From: Gracilaria domingensis
Taxonomy: Eukaryota > Rhodophyta > Florideophyceae > Gracilariales > Gracilariaceae
NCBI GenBank assembly: GCA_022539475.1
Contig: VCMS01000359.1
Span: forward strand, 1 to 64,000
DNA: 64,000 nucleotides
Direction of reading: 5' to 3'
Numbering within the stretch: position 1 is the stretch's first letter; every line of letters starts with the position of its first letter. The notes below the pieces were generated by a model. The model was not told the DNA's origin. It saw only the letters and a list, made by a program, of their open reading frames with translations, and ran no database searches. This document shows, in pieces, positions 35,921 to 44,891 of the stretch. Both the position numbers and the translations under genes were made by a program.

Positions 35921-38311
35921 ACATTAAGGGCTCCATCCTCTACATGTTCACCTTGTGGTGCCTTTTCTTGTGATCCTGTGTTAATTCCGAAATCGTTCAT
36001 GTCCATTTCCTTGAACTCCATATCCCCTTCCTCGCATTCACCAACGAAGCAATCGCTAATAGACCCCAATCTTCGGCTCACACTGTCAATAAAAATTGTT
36101 CTTTCACAGTGAGGTAAAGTCCTCCGTTCGACGGCATTCGATATCCAAATGTAGCCTCTCTCATGTCATTACCAAGAACCTTAGTCCAATCTTCCGTTGT
36201 CGTTCCAAAATTATGAAACTCGCTGGAATTGGTCCTCAAGACACGTTGCCTAACATCCCCCAGAACATTCCTTAAACACAGAGGTAGCAGTTCGGCAAAC
36301 TTCTTTGTAAACAGTTTCTGTCTCTGGCCACCCCTTGACACATTCGTACTTAGAAGGCTCACAACCGTCAACACCCAAGCGTCCAAACGTGCGAGCAACA
36401 GTATTGTGCCATCTAAAAAGGTGCCCGTATCCTTGTCTTCCACATCATACCCAATAAACTCCTTCAGCACTTGTACCACGACACGGTTTCGGAAGAACAA
36501 GTCTTGATCTTCCGTCGGCATATCCTCGACATTGTCCGCATTGGAGTACTTTAGACGAACAAATGGGGCTTTTCTCCACCATGAAGTGTTCGGTACACCA
36601 TTTTCGTCAACACGCAGTATGTTCTCCTGCGCTTCCTTCAACTGCATTGTGAGTTCGTCAGCATTCTCTTCTACCAGCTTTGTTCTTCTCCAAATCAGAT
36701 CGTACCCCAGGAGCAGAAATAGTTTATCCCTCGTATTTCTCTTACGAACGCCCACGACGTCACTCATGGTCTGCCGCATTCTCTGCCTAAGGCACATATC
36801 TGCACAAAGTTCCAGTATACACCTGTCGGTAAGAGATGCTTTTCTAATACCTTCCCAGCTCAACTCCTTCAACTCGCTTTCAACCATTTTCTTCAGCAAA
36901 GCATTTGGCCCCCCCTCTACCGACGGTGTGAACATGCCAAAACTGCCCAAGAGCTCCACGGGGTTTTTAGGAACCATGTATGAACCACCTTCCTCCGGCT
37001 CAATAAGCCCTTCCCCACTCTCAGTTGCGTCTTCCACCTTCTCGGCACGGTTACCCCAATTTCGGGTGAGCGACTCACCTTCGAGCCATAGCTCACTTGT
37101 TTCTCTCCTTGCCCACGTCAGCATGTTGTGATACACTGCTCGAGCAACCACTCGAAACTCGTCGCACACCTCAATTTTATGCTTCTTTCGACCTGTCTGC
37201 CCAGGTTCACCAGCACGTGTACTCCTATCTCCCTCCTGTTTCAGTGCCCCTCTTAGCCCTTCAATGACTAGATCCTTCTCTTCAAGCCTCTTTTTCAAAG
37301 CCGTACTCTGCTCTTGGGCGACCTTCACTAGAATTCCCCGAACCATCAAGTCCTCTTGTAGCGTCTTAACCTTTTCTTTCAAGCAATTCAGTTCATTTAA
37401 AAGATCAGGTCTGTTCATAGAGCTTGAATTCACACCAGTTTGGATATCTTCCGTTATTTCCCTAGCTTCTTCGGCGACAGGCCCCGGTAATGCCGCAGGA
37501 TTCGGTGTTATTTCGTTATCGGAACTATCCTCATGTGCCATAGCCTTAGACACGAGAGGCTGCAGGCATTCTGTGTCCACCCTTGGCACGGCTCCGAGCT
37601 CCAACTCCCGTTTCTGTCCTCCTCCATGGCATGGTATATCAGATGAATTGGGCCTCGTACGAGCTGCAACGGCCCCCGTTCTGGAAAGAGGGGAAGATCG
37701 AAAAGTAACTCGTCTATCAGTTGTCTCTCGATTTCTTATTGTCTTTCTTCCTTGTCCGGACCCATTGCGAGGCATGATACGGTTCATAGCGGCCCCAGTT
37801 CTAGAAGACAGGGATGGACGTGACGATCTTAATATACTAGGGCTCTCACGACTTCTCGTCATTGTCCCTTGTTGTCCAGATCCACTGGGCGGCGTAACCC
37901 GCGCCCCAGTAGCTCCGGTCTTCGATATCGGCCGGGGACATGAAGGTTTTGGTGTCATACGAACCTCTTCGGTTCCAGTTGTCATGCCCTCCTGTCCTGA
38001 CCCGCTGGGCCGAGTTACCTCATCTTCTTGAGGAGCAGAGACAGATGCACGATTTGCATTATCGGCAGTTGACGGCACGACCTCGTTCGCTGATCCACGA
38101 ATTCTTGACGCAATCCCGAAGACGCTCCGCTGCGAGATGGGCGAGAGAGTCCTGTAGAAGGACGCTCACTGACTCTCTCCTTCGTCGAGGACAACTTCCG
38201 TTTAGGAAGTGCGGTGGTTGTAGCCTGATTCGTATCATCCGATGCTCTTCTCTTCTTCTGTCGACTCTTGTTCCGATGCGTACTATTTCGCTTTCTCGGC
38301 GTTATACCCAT
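35917..38311 (-). pseudogene. Element-encoded basic/coiled-coil protein, copy B (two frame breaks)
   Basis: The ATG is at 38,311 (MGITPRKRNSTHRNKS). The basic N-terminus is separated from the main frame by one missing base near 38,110 (CTTCGGG against CTTCCGGG in copy A). The main frame then runs open from 38,078 to 36,078 (666 codons) through the Ser/Pro/Arg-rich region, the coiled coil and most of the globular C-terminus. A five-T run near 36,090 (six T in copy A) ends it about 50 residues before the stop used by copy A. Copy B keeps in one frame the two stretches that are shifted in copy A. Function unknown. The likely role is an accessory to transposition or chromatin binding. Confidence 0.7.
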
Positions 38312-38339
38312 GTTGTGGAGATAAACAGGGTAATGAAAC

Positions 38340-38378
38340 GAAATTGTTGGGGAGGGGGGAGGGGGTGGGGGGGGGTGC
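38340..38378. repeat. G/C homopolymer-rich leader of the coiled-coil gene
   Basis: On the minus strand this is an almost pure C tract with few T/A interruptions, followed by AACAATTTCGTTTCATTACCC and a CCACAA just before the ATG. In copy A the equivalent sequence ends in CCACAG, a possible intron acceptor. The tract length differs between copies, as expected of an unstable homopolymer. Confidence 0.6.
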
Positions 38379-38557
38379 ATGGTTCAGATATTCCGGGAGA
38401 CTCCGCAGTTCCTGCTTTTTAGGAATTTGAGGTGCCCAATGGGTCGCAAATATCGCCGTTACAGATGAAGAGCTCCAGTGTACATGTACAACAACGCGTA
38501 TTGCAGGCAGCTGCAACACTCACAAGCATATTTACTTTCTATTGGTACTGAACTCAT

Positions 38558-41500
38558 CTATTGCTCCAATGTCAGAGCCCAGTCCCAGGCGTACTGCTCT
38601 CCGTAGTTGAAATACAACTCTTCGCCCCTCTCAATATCTCTTACAGCTCTACAACGAAGTAGAGCATAGTTAGAAAGGTCTGACTTGAACTGTATCACGG
38701 ACTTCGCTTCCACGACCTGCACATTGGCACTTCGAGTCCTGTTTGACCGGGGCTCCGATAAATCGGGATCCCCGGCATGATATCCGGCGTTGTTAATGTA
38801 GCCCCCGATACAAAAAGGCGCCGGGACAATGTAGACTTCGCTCTCCTTTCTATCCTGAGCCTGTCCTGGTCTGTTCCTCAGGTGCAGAAACTCCGTACCA
38901 GTCACAGTGACCATCATAGAAAACAACTTGTACCGCACTGGAGTTGCTCCGAGACAGCCACTTCCATACGTTAAGTGTCTTTCTTTCCGGTTCGTCAGAT
39001 CCGTGTATACCAAAGTTCCATAGAAATGACAGATAGTTTCCCCAGCCAATATCTTATGTTCCGTGAACACCCCCATACCAGCACGGGGATGTCGAATCTT
39101 AGAAGATGCTATATGTAAGCGATAGCGATTGGCTTCAACAGTCAACAGCATATGCATATCCATAAGATTCAGAGCTCCTCGGTACTTCCCCTCCCAAAGA
39201 TCTACAGTACGCTGTCCACACTTCTCGACAAAGTCCCAGTCCTTCCAGTATCTTCCTAGGAACTGAGTAATATGTCCAGGCATCACTTGGTACTGGGGGT
39301 AACCAAATGGAGCCTCCCATTCAAGCCGACCTCGGTCCCGATGTGGAACCCGTTCATAGGTCGTTGAAGCCGCATCCACCACCTCCTGTTCAACCAGGAT
39401 GTCATTCTTCCCCCCGCGAATAACTTCGGCCATAAGAGTCGTTAGATGGTGCTTCGCATGGCTGAAACATGGCCTATTCTTCTCGCACCCCAAGAACTTC
39501 CTATGCTTTGTCAGCGATAGGCACGCCATACCCGTAGAAAAAGTTCCCGCGAACATGTCCATGACAAGATCACCCGGTCTTGTGAAGCGACATATCAACT
39601 CCTTCATCAACTCCCTCGACTTCTGCTCCGGTCTTATGTACTGCCCACCTGGTACTGAACTACCTGGCTCATGTACCTTCCATGTCAACCACTCCCCCGC
39701 TCTCGGTTTGGGCACCCGGTCAATTACATTCCTGTTAGCCGGGAAAGTGGAAGGAATGAAATTGTTCTCCTCAAATGGAGTAAGACTGGCTTCCTCCGAT
39801 GGTCGCAATCCACGCTTCACCCCATGAACGGCGTACTCCGTTACGGGCTATATCCCAAACTTCCGTGGATTCCCTCCAACATTACTGCGATCCCGGATGA
39901 ACACCAGTGGATTCGCATCCACTTTAAACGAAGGCATGAGTTCTGGTTTACCTTCGCTTCCAGCTTCATCTTTCGTACTCGCCGTTTCCGAAAGTATCCT
40001 GTGCCACACATGAAACTGTGCCATGGCACAGAATATAATGAAGTGCCCACCTGACCGAAGCGCGGAACTTATTAAGTCAGCCGTACGGATCATGTCTTCC
40101 TCACTGAAGACATCGTGACCACTATTCCGTTTGTTCCTCTTCCTTCGAGTGTTAAAGGGAGGGTCTGTTAGGACAAGCTGTGCCTCACCCCATAAAATCT
40201 CACTCTGATTCACAAACGTTTCGTGTGTGTGCCTCAGGTCCTTCATGTCACAGTTGTACGCTACAAAGTGTGACTTTCTCATCCCCTTCCACACCTTGTC
40301 CATATTCATTCGAAGGAGACTGGATATCCCCTTCATGGGCGGCTCAATACCAGTCTTTTGGATGTTGTAACCGGCAACCCGAGATTCATGCTCCGCAAGA
40401 TTCACCGGCTTCTCGAACTCGTCGCTATCGGAGCTCACGAGGTTCATATACTCTCGACGAGGTGGGGGTGGGGCAGACTTGGTCGAAGAAGGTTCGGCAT
40501 TACCGGAAGTTTTAGGGGTTTTCGTCAGTTCAATATCAGGTTTCGCGTGAATGCCGACATGGAACCCTGCCGCATGACGCATATCCTGTATCGGTTTCCA
40601 TAGCAACTCCGAAAACTTCTGAAATCGAGCAGGCAACTCACCGGAGTCAGAGCTAGATACGGTATCCATCCGTATCTCCGAAAACTCTATCCAGTTCCTC
40701 ATCTGATCAACCCGTAAGCTATAGAGGCTATCGTGGGTGCATATGGTTTCGAGGTCTGTCAAAAACTCCTTAGCCAGTATTCGCAGGTTTGTATCGCATT
40801 CATCACTCAAGGTCTCCACCGATCCACTAGTACTGCTCTGTGGCACATCCTTTGTGTTGAATCGAGTACTCTGGCTCGGCGGGGCATAACCAGACTCCCG
40901 TGTCTCTAGCGCTGTATACTTCAACGTCTGCATATTCATGTAAATGTATGGTTTCACCATGTGCTGAACGTTCGTGTATCCAAGATGAGCCGCAAAACAA
41001 CTCCATGCCCATACGACCTCACTGATAGCGAATCCCAGTCGATCACAGTTGTCTTTGGAGAACGACGTAAAAGTGGGTATGTACACAGATGGTGCATGGT
41101 TCACTTTTCGTTTCTTTTTCGGTTGTTTCTTCTTCATCATCGGATGTTGTCGTTCTCTCCCATTATNTGGCCGAGGTATGAATAAGTAATACGACCTCAA
41201 ATGGGTTCACAGCTGTTGTGGGATGAACACTGTCGTCTTCAGAACCTGCTTTCTCCTGGTCATGAAATAACCAACCAGGCATCGCACCGGTAGGTATATA
41301 CCCATATCCATAGAGAGAAGGAAAAAATCGCGGAGACTCTGGTCCTCATCCCCGTCCTTCTTGTCAAGAAGCTTCGTTACAAGATATCGTTGTTCCACAG
41401 GTTTGTTATTCACAACACTCTTTCGCAGCTGTTGCAGTGTCAAGTTCTGCAGGTTCTTGGAGTTAGTGGCCTCCTCAAACATCTTCCTTGCCTCCGGAAT

Positions 41501-41691
41501 ATCCTTATAGTTCTCGGCGCAGAACTCTATTAACCCTCTAAACCCCACGTCCCGTGGCGATCAGGGCCTCCATCGCTGTTTGCCAAAGCATCGCGAAGAA
41601 CCAAGAAAAGTCTGACATATGCATGGAACGCCGGAGGCGGAGCACTCATGTCGATAGGATGTATCTCCTCTCCAACATCGGTGGAATCCAT
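38558..41691 (-). pseudogene. DNA methyltransferase-SET domain fusion, copy B
   Basis: The probable start is the ATG at 41,691 (MDSTDVGEEIHPIDM), only about 20 bp from the palindrome. The N-terminal ~170 residues are unrecognised (GLIEFCAENYKDIPEARKMFEEA) and interrupted near 41,545 by a frame change and by TGA at 41,207-41,209. A Lys-rich stretch (KKKQPKKKRK) follows, then the beta-class methyltransferase with DPPF and DMFAGTFSTG, and the SET domain ending GEELYFNYG (copy A has YFDYG). A TAG at 39,848-39,850 replaces the CAG Gln codon of copy A. Methyltransferase and SET are in one frame here, which proves the fusion. Base 41,166 is N, so the TGA region may be unreliable. SET acts on protein Lys and the methyltransferase on DNA. 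Both targets are unknown. Confidence 0.8.
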
Positions 41692-42039
41692 CGCTTCAGC
41701 GCAAACAACGGAGGCGAGCCTTTAAATGGCGACTTACGCTGGGCACCCCCGCTTTCGGCAGCTCCTCCCAGCGCACTGCCAGTCTCGTCCGTGTCCGTGT
41801 CCGCTCGGAGCGATAGGCGGTGGGCGATAGCGTCGCGTGTCGGAGCGATAGCGTCGCGTGTCGGCCACGTCGCGATTCGGAGCTATTGCAACGGTCCCGT
41901 ATTGTGCTAAAAGTCGCGGATCAAGTGGGTGTGAAGCGCTAGTTTTCTCTAGTTTGATATATGTGCACGGCGTGTGCAGCGAAATCACTGCCGGAAGTGC
42001 CGGGAGGAGTGTTTTGGGAGGTCTCCGGAAGGCGCCGGA

Positions 42040-42720
42040 ATGTGGCCAGAACGTGCCCGCGGGCGGGAGGGGTCGGTCGTGTTAGGGTAGCTACCCTAAC
42101 ACGACCGGACCCCCCCGCCCGCGGGCATAAAATCGCACATTTTTCAAAAAATCGCCAAAACGTGCCCGCGGGCGGGGGGGTCCAGTCGTGTTAGGGTAGC
42201 TACCCTAACACGACCGACCCCCCCCGCCCGCGCGCACGTTTTGGACGATTTTTTGACACCCTCCGGAGACCTCCCAAAACACTCCTCCCGGCACTTCCTG
42301 TACCCACTGCGTCACCTCAGTGCACCATCCCGGAAATTAGGGAGTGTCTGGAGGGTGAGAAGACGGGATGGTCACCTCAGTGCACCATCCCGGAAATTAG
42401 GGAGTGTCTGGAGGGTGAAGATGACGGGATGGTGCACTAAGGTGACGCAGTGGGTACAGGAAGTGCCGGGAGGAGTGTTTTGGGAGGTCTCCGGAGGGTG
42501 CCAAAAATCGTCCAAAACGTGCCCGCGGGCGGGGGAGGTCGGTCGTGTTAGGGTAGCTACCCTAACACGACCGACCCCCCCCCGCCCGCGGCACGTTTTG
42601 GGCGATTTTTTGAAAAATGTGCGATTTTATGCCCGCGGGCGGGGGGGTCCGGTCGTGTTAGGGTACCTACCCTAACACGACCGACCCCCCCCGCCCGCGG
42701 GCACGTTCTGGCCACATTCT
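42040..42720. repeat. Four cruciform modules in the palindrome
   Basis: Each module has a 34-bp palindrome whose core is TTAGGGTAGCTACCCTAA, at 42,074-42,107, 42,183-42,216, 42,540-42,573 and 42,650-42,683 (the last with a GTACC variant centre). Each core is flanked by inverted G-run/C-run blocks and by the 10-bp palindrome GCCCGCGGGC next to ACGTG or CACGT. Each full module can fold into a hairpin of about 40 bp. Two modules lie on each side of the large palindrome's axis. Confidence 0.9.
42311..42430. repeat. 60-bp direct repeat at the palindrome axis
   Basis: Two head-to-tail copies (42,311-42,370 and 42,371-42,430) share GTCACCTCAGTGCACCATCC and GGAAATTAGGGAGTGTCTGG. They occupy the loop of the large palindrome, the only part that is direct rather than inverted. 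Confidence 0.9.
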
Positions 42721-43127
42721 GGCACCTTCCCGGGACCTCGCAAAACACGCCGCCGCGCAGTGATTTCGCTACACCCGGCCGCCGGTACGTTGGCGCCGCT
42801 GTCCACGTGTATTTGCGGGAGTAGGCTGTACATGGAAGTGAATGAGTGTACTCTTGACTACTATGCAAAGCATTTGAAGAGCATGATTGAGAACGCGACC
42901 ATTGCTCGCGTGAGTCATCATTGCGCGAACTCCACGACTCTAAAGCGTACAATCAGTGTGCGAGCGGCCACGGACAGGACACGGACGAGACTGGCAGTGC
43001 GCTGGGAGGAGCTGCCGAAAGCGGGGGTGCCCAGCGTAAGTCGCCATTTAAAGGCTCGCTCCGTTCTTGTATCGTCCAGAGCGAGCGTATTGTTGATATA
43101 CACCTTTCACTGCAATAGCTGTTCAAC

Positions 43128-43823
43128 ATGAAGCCAACTCGTGTTCGAAAGCGTACGCAAAGCGTGACTCCTCGCACTCGGCGGAGCACTCGATTATTGC
43201 AAGGTGGAATGCGGGTTTCTCTGCAGATGGATATTGAGGATGAAGGAAAGGTGATAGTCGGGGAAGCGTTGTTGCATGGAATTGGAAGTGTTCTACGCCG
43301 CGAGTTGCACGGGAAGCAATTGGACCCAGGTCTTGTGGTGGTTCATAATATTCTCATCAGTCGAAGCGGTCAGACGTTCTACCCTTACCGGGCGGAGGGC
43401 CTGGATCTTCCACAATATATCCAGGATCTCCGGACGGCCGCTCCTTGGGATGAGAAAATGATGGAACCGGTGGCAGCCAGCATTCCGGCGTCGAAGCGAG
43501 GAACGGTGAGCGCTATGAGTGAGGTGATGACGCCGACAAGCCGCACGGAGCCAATTCGAAGTTCATCAACACCGAGAGGTAGCGCATCAGTAGCACCTCC
43601 GCGGGCAGGTCCGTCGTCTGTTACGAAGCGGTCTATGGAGACGAGAGCATCCCCAGCTACGAAGCGGACAGGTCAAACAGAGTCTACCTCCGCTACGAAG
43701 CCCACTGCGTCGAAAAGGGCTTCTCCTGCGATGAATCAGACCGTCGACACAAGGGGATCTTCTGCGTCGAAACAGACGGTTCAGCAGGGACGGCTGTGCA
43801 AGAGGAGGAAGATGAGATCATGA
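43128..43823 (+). CDS. Basic Ser/Thr/Lys-rich protein, start of the divergent unit
   Basis: The ATG at 43,128 follows the palindrome. The first ~20 residues are basic (MKPTRVRKRTQS). A globular stretch, about residues 25-110, follows (MRVSLQMDIEDEGKVIVGEALLHGIGSVL...FYPYRAEGLDLPQYIQDLR). From about residue 120 comes a disordered region with repeated TKR/SATK-type motifs. The frame ends at 43,823 while the next frame is already open, so this is probably the N-terminal part of one larger protein with the ParB-like segment rather than a separate gene. No family was recognised. Confidence 0.5.
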   Translation: MKPTRVRKRTQSVTPRTRRSTRLLQGGMRVSLQMDIEDEGKVIVGEALLHGIGSVLRRELHGKQLDPGLVVVHNILISRSGQTFYPYRAEGLDLPQYIQDLRTAAPWDEKMMEPVAASIPASKRGTVSAMSEVMTPTSRTEPIRSSSTPRGSASVAPPRAGPSSVTKRSMETRASPATKRTGQTESTSATKPTASKRASPAMNQTVDTRGSSASKQTVQQGRLCKRRKMRS

Positions 43824-44891
43824 AAGGTCCCCTTCCAGACGCGGATGCGCAATCCGCGCAAGGAGCTGGTCCATCTGTACCCCAAACTGCACCAGAAACT
43901 GCGGAGCAGCAGGACGATGACGTTGTGTTTCTGTCCGCAAGAATGGCACGTTCAAGTGTTTCTGGCGAGCGGTCTGGAACACAAGGGACACCTACTCGGA
44001 GCAAGACGTACAGACGAATTCGTCAGAAGGTACCAAAGGTGAACCTCAATTACTACCGGATGGTTGTTGTTACTGTTGACATCACTCTGGTGGACACTCC
44101 GCCCAATTTACTCCGTGGAGTAAGTAGACGCCACGTTGAAGCCCTTGTGAAGAGTATGGAGGAGCGGGGGATATTTCAGTCGATGGGTTCTCCAGTGGTG
44201 GCCTTACAAGATGCTACTACGGGAGAGAGGGATACTGACAAGGGACGCCTAACGAAGAAGTGCTTCATTGTAGATGGTTTGCATCGTCTGAAAGCTATAC
44301 AATATTTGGCAGCGACTGGTGCACCGAAGTGGAAGCGATTAGCAAGTTTTGGCGTTGCAATCTGCTGATACGAAGAGATGGGAGACCCATTGGGATGAAG
44401 GAATTGTTATGTGTTGCTCGTACCTCAATGAGTCGACGAGTACCATGCGAAGGATGATGTTTGCAGACAAGATACACTCTATAGTTAGTGTGGTCGCCAT
44501 TCTAATTGAAGATGTTGAGGGGGTGACGCCGGCAGACGTGGATCCTGCAGAAGTGACAGAAGTGTTGAAGGAGAGCCAACTGATTGGGACTGTGCAAGAG
44601 CGTCAGTACCTGAGATATGCCAATGTCGCCCTGCAACTCATGTCTCGTGAGGGAATGCTGGCCCATTTCGAGGATATATGTGAGACTGTGAGTGACATAG
44701 GTCTCACACATCTGTCCCATACTCCGCTATATGTTTTGGATGCCGAGGAGTTTTCCTTCATTCTTGATTGTCTTCAGATGTTTCTATTGAAGGGCAAGTC
44801 GACGAAGACAAAGCAATGGAAAAGCTTTGAGGAGGTTCGAGGTTTCTTTTATGATAGAGCAGTTCTCTGTTCCGCGCGGCTAGAGCAGTGA
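43796..44891 (+). CDS. ParB/sulfiredoxin-like domain protein (two overlapping frames)
   Basis: The frame 43,796-44,368 has an acidic start (EEEDEIMKGPLPDADAQ) and then a ParB-like fold: GVSRRHVEALVKSMEERGIFQS and, after a variable loop, the signature VDGLHRLKAIQYLAATG, equivalent to the G-E/D-x-R-x-x-A box of ParB-type domains. A second frame (44,349-44,891) carries on with a helical domain (TMRRMMFADKIHSIVSVVAIL; LREYANVAL-like helices), which is typical of the helical region after ParB boxes. The frames join near 44,360 and the second ends at TGA 44,889-44,891, overlapping the next frame by 4 nt. ParB-fold domains bind or cut DNA or hydrolyse CTP. Which applies here is unknown. One-base indels may have split a single gene. 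Confidence 0.55.

Larger units (their letters stand above)
30919..41060. repeat. Right arm of the inverted duplication
   Basis: This is the reverse-complement partner of 1-10,424. The shared sequence begins at GCGTCTGTCTCTTGCAG inside the strictosidine-synthase-like pseudogene. It continues through the hairpins, transposase, coiled-coil gene and methyltransferase-SET gene to where the left arm leaves the window. The element itself continues past 41,060 to at least 41,691. Confidence 0.95.
41711..43063. promoter_or_regulatory. 1.35-kb nested palindrome between divergent genes
   Basis: The outer arms (about 41,711-41,810 and 42,960-43,063) are inverted copies that include the octamer TTTAAAGG reading toward each flanking gene, a plausible TATA-type box. 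Inner arms (about 41,978-42,300 and 42,440-42,775) are again inverted copies. Between outer and inner arms the two sides differ, so this is not one simple foldback. The left gene starts ~20 bp from the left end and the right gene ~65 bp from the right end. The geometry suggests a shared divergent promoter. An origin or transposon recombination site is also possible. The region is very GC-rich. Confidence 0.75.

Noticed and set aside
1-41060. Inverted duplication as an assembly artefact
   Set aside because: The arms differ by many substitutions, separate frame breaks and larger tail differences, so they are two real copies.
42074-42683. TTAGGG/CCCTAA motifs as telomere repeats
   Set aside because: They occur singly inside a palindrome at four spaced sites, not as a tandem array, and are explained by the cruciform modules.
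44349-44891. Polycistronic coupling by the GTGA overlap
   Set aside because: In a eukaryote the overlap is more simply a frame offset within one gene. There is no evidence of reinitiation.
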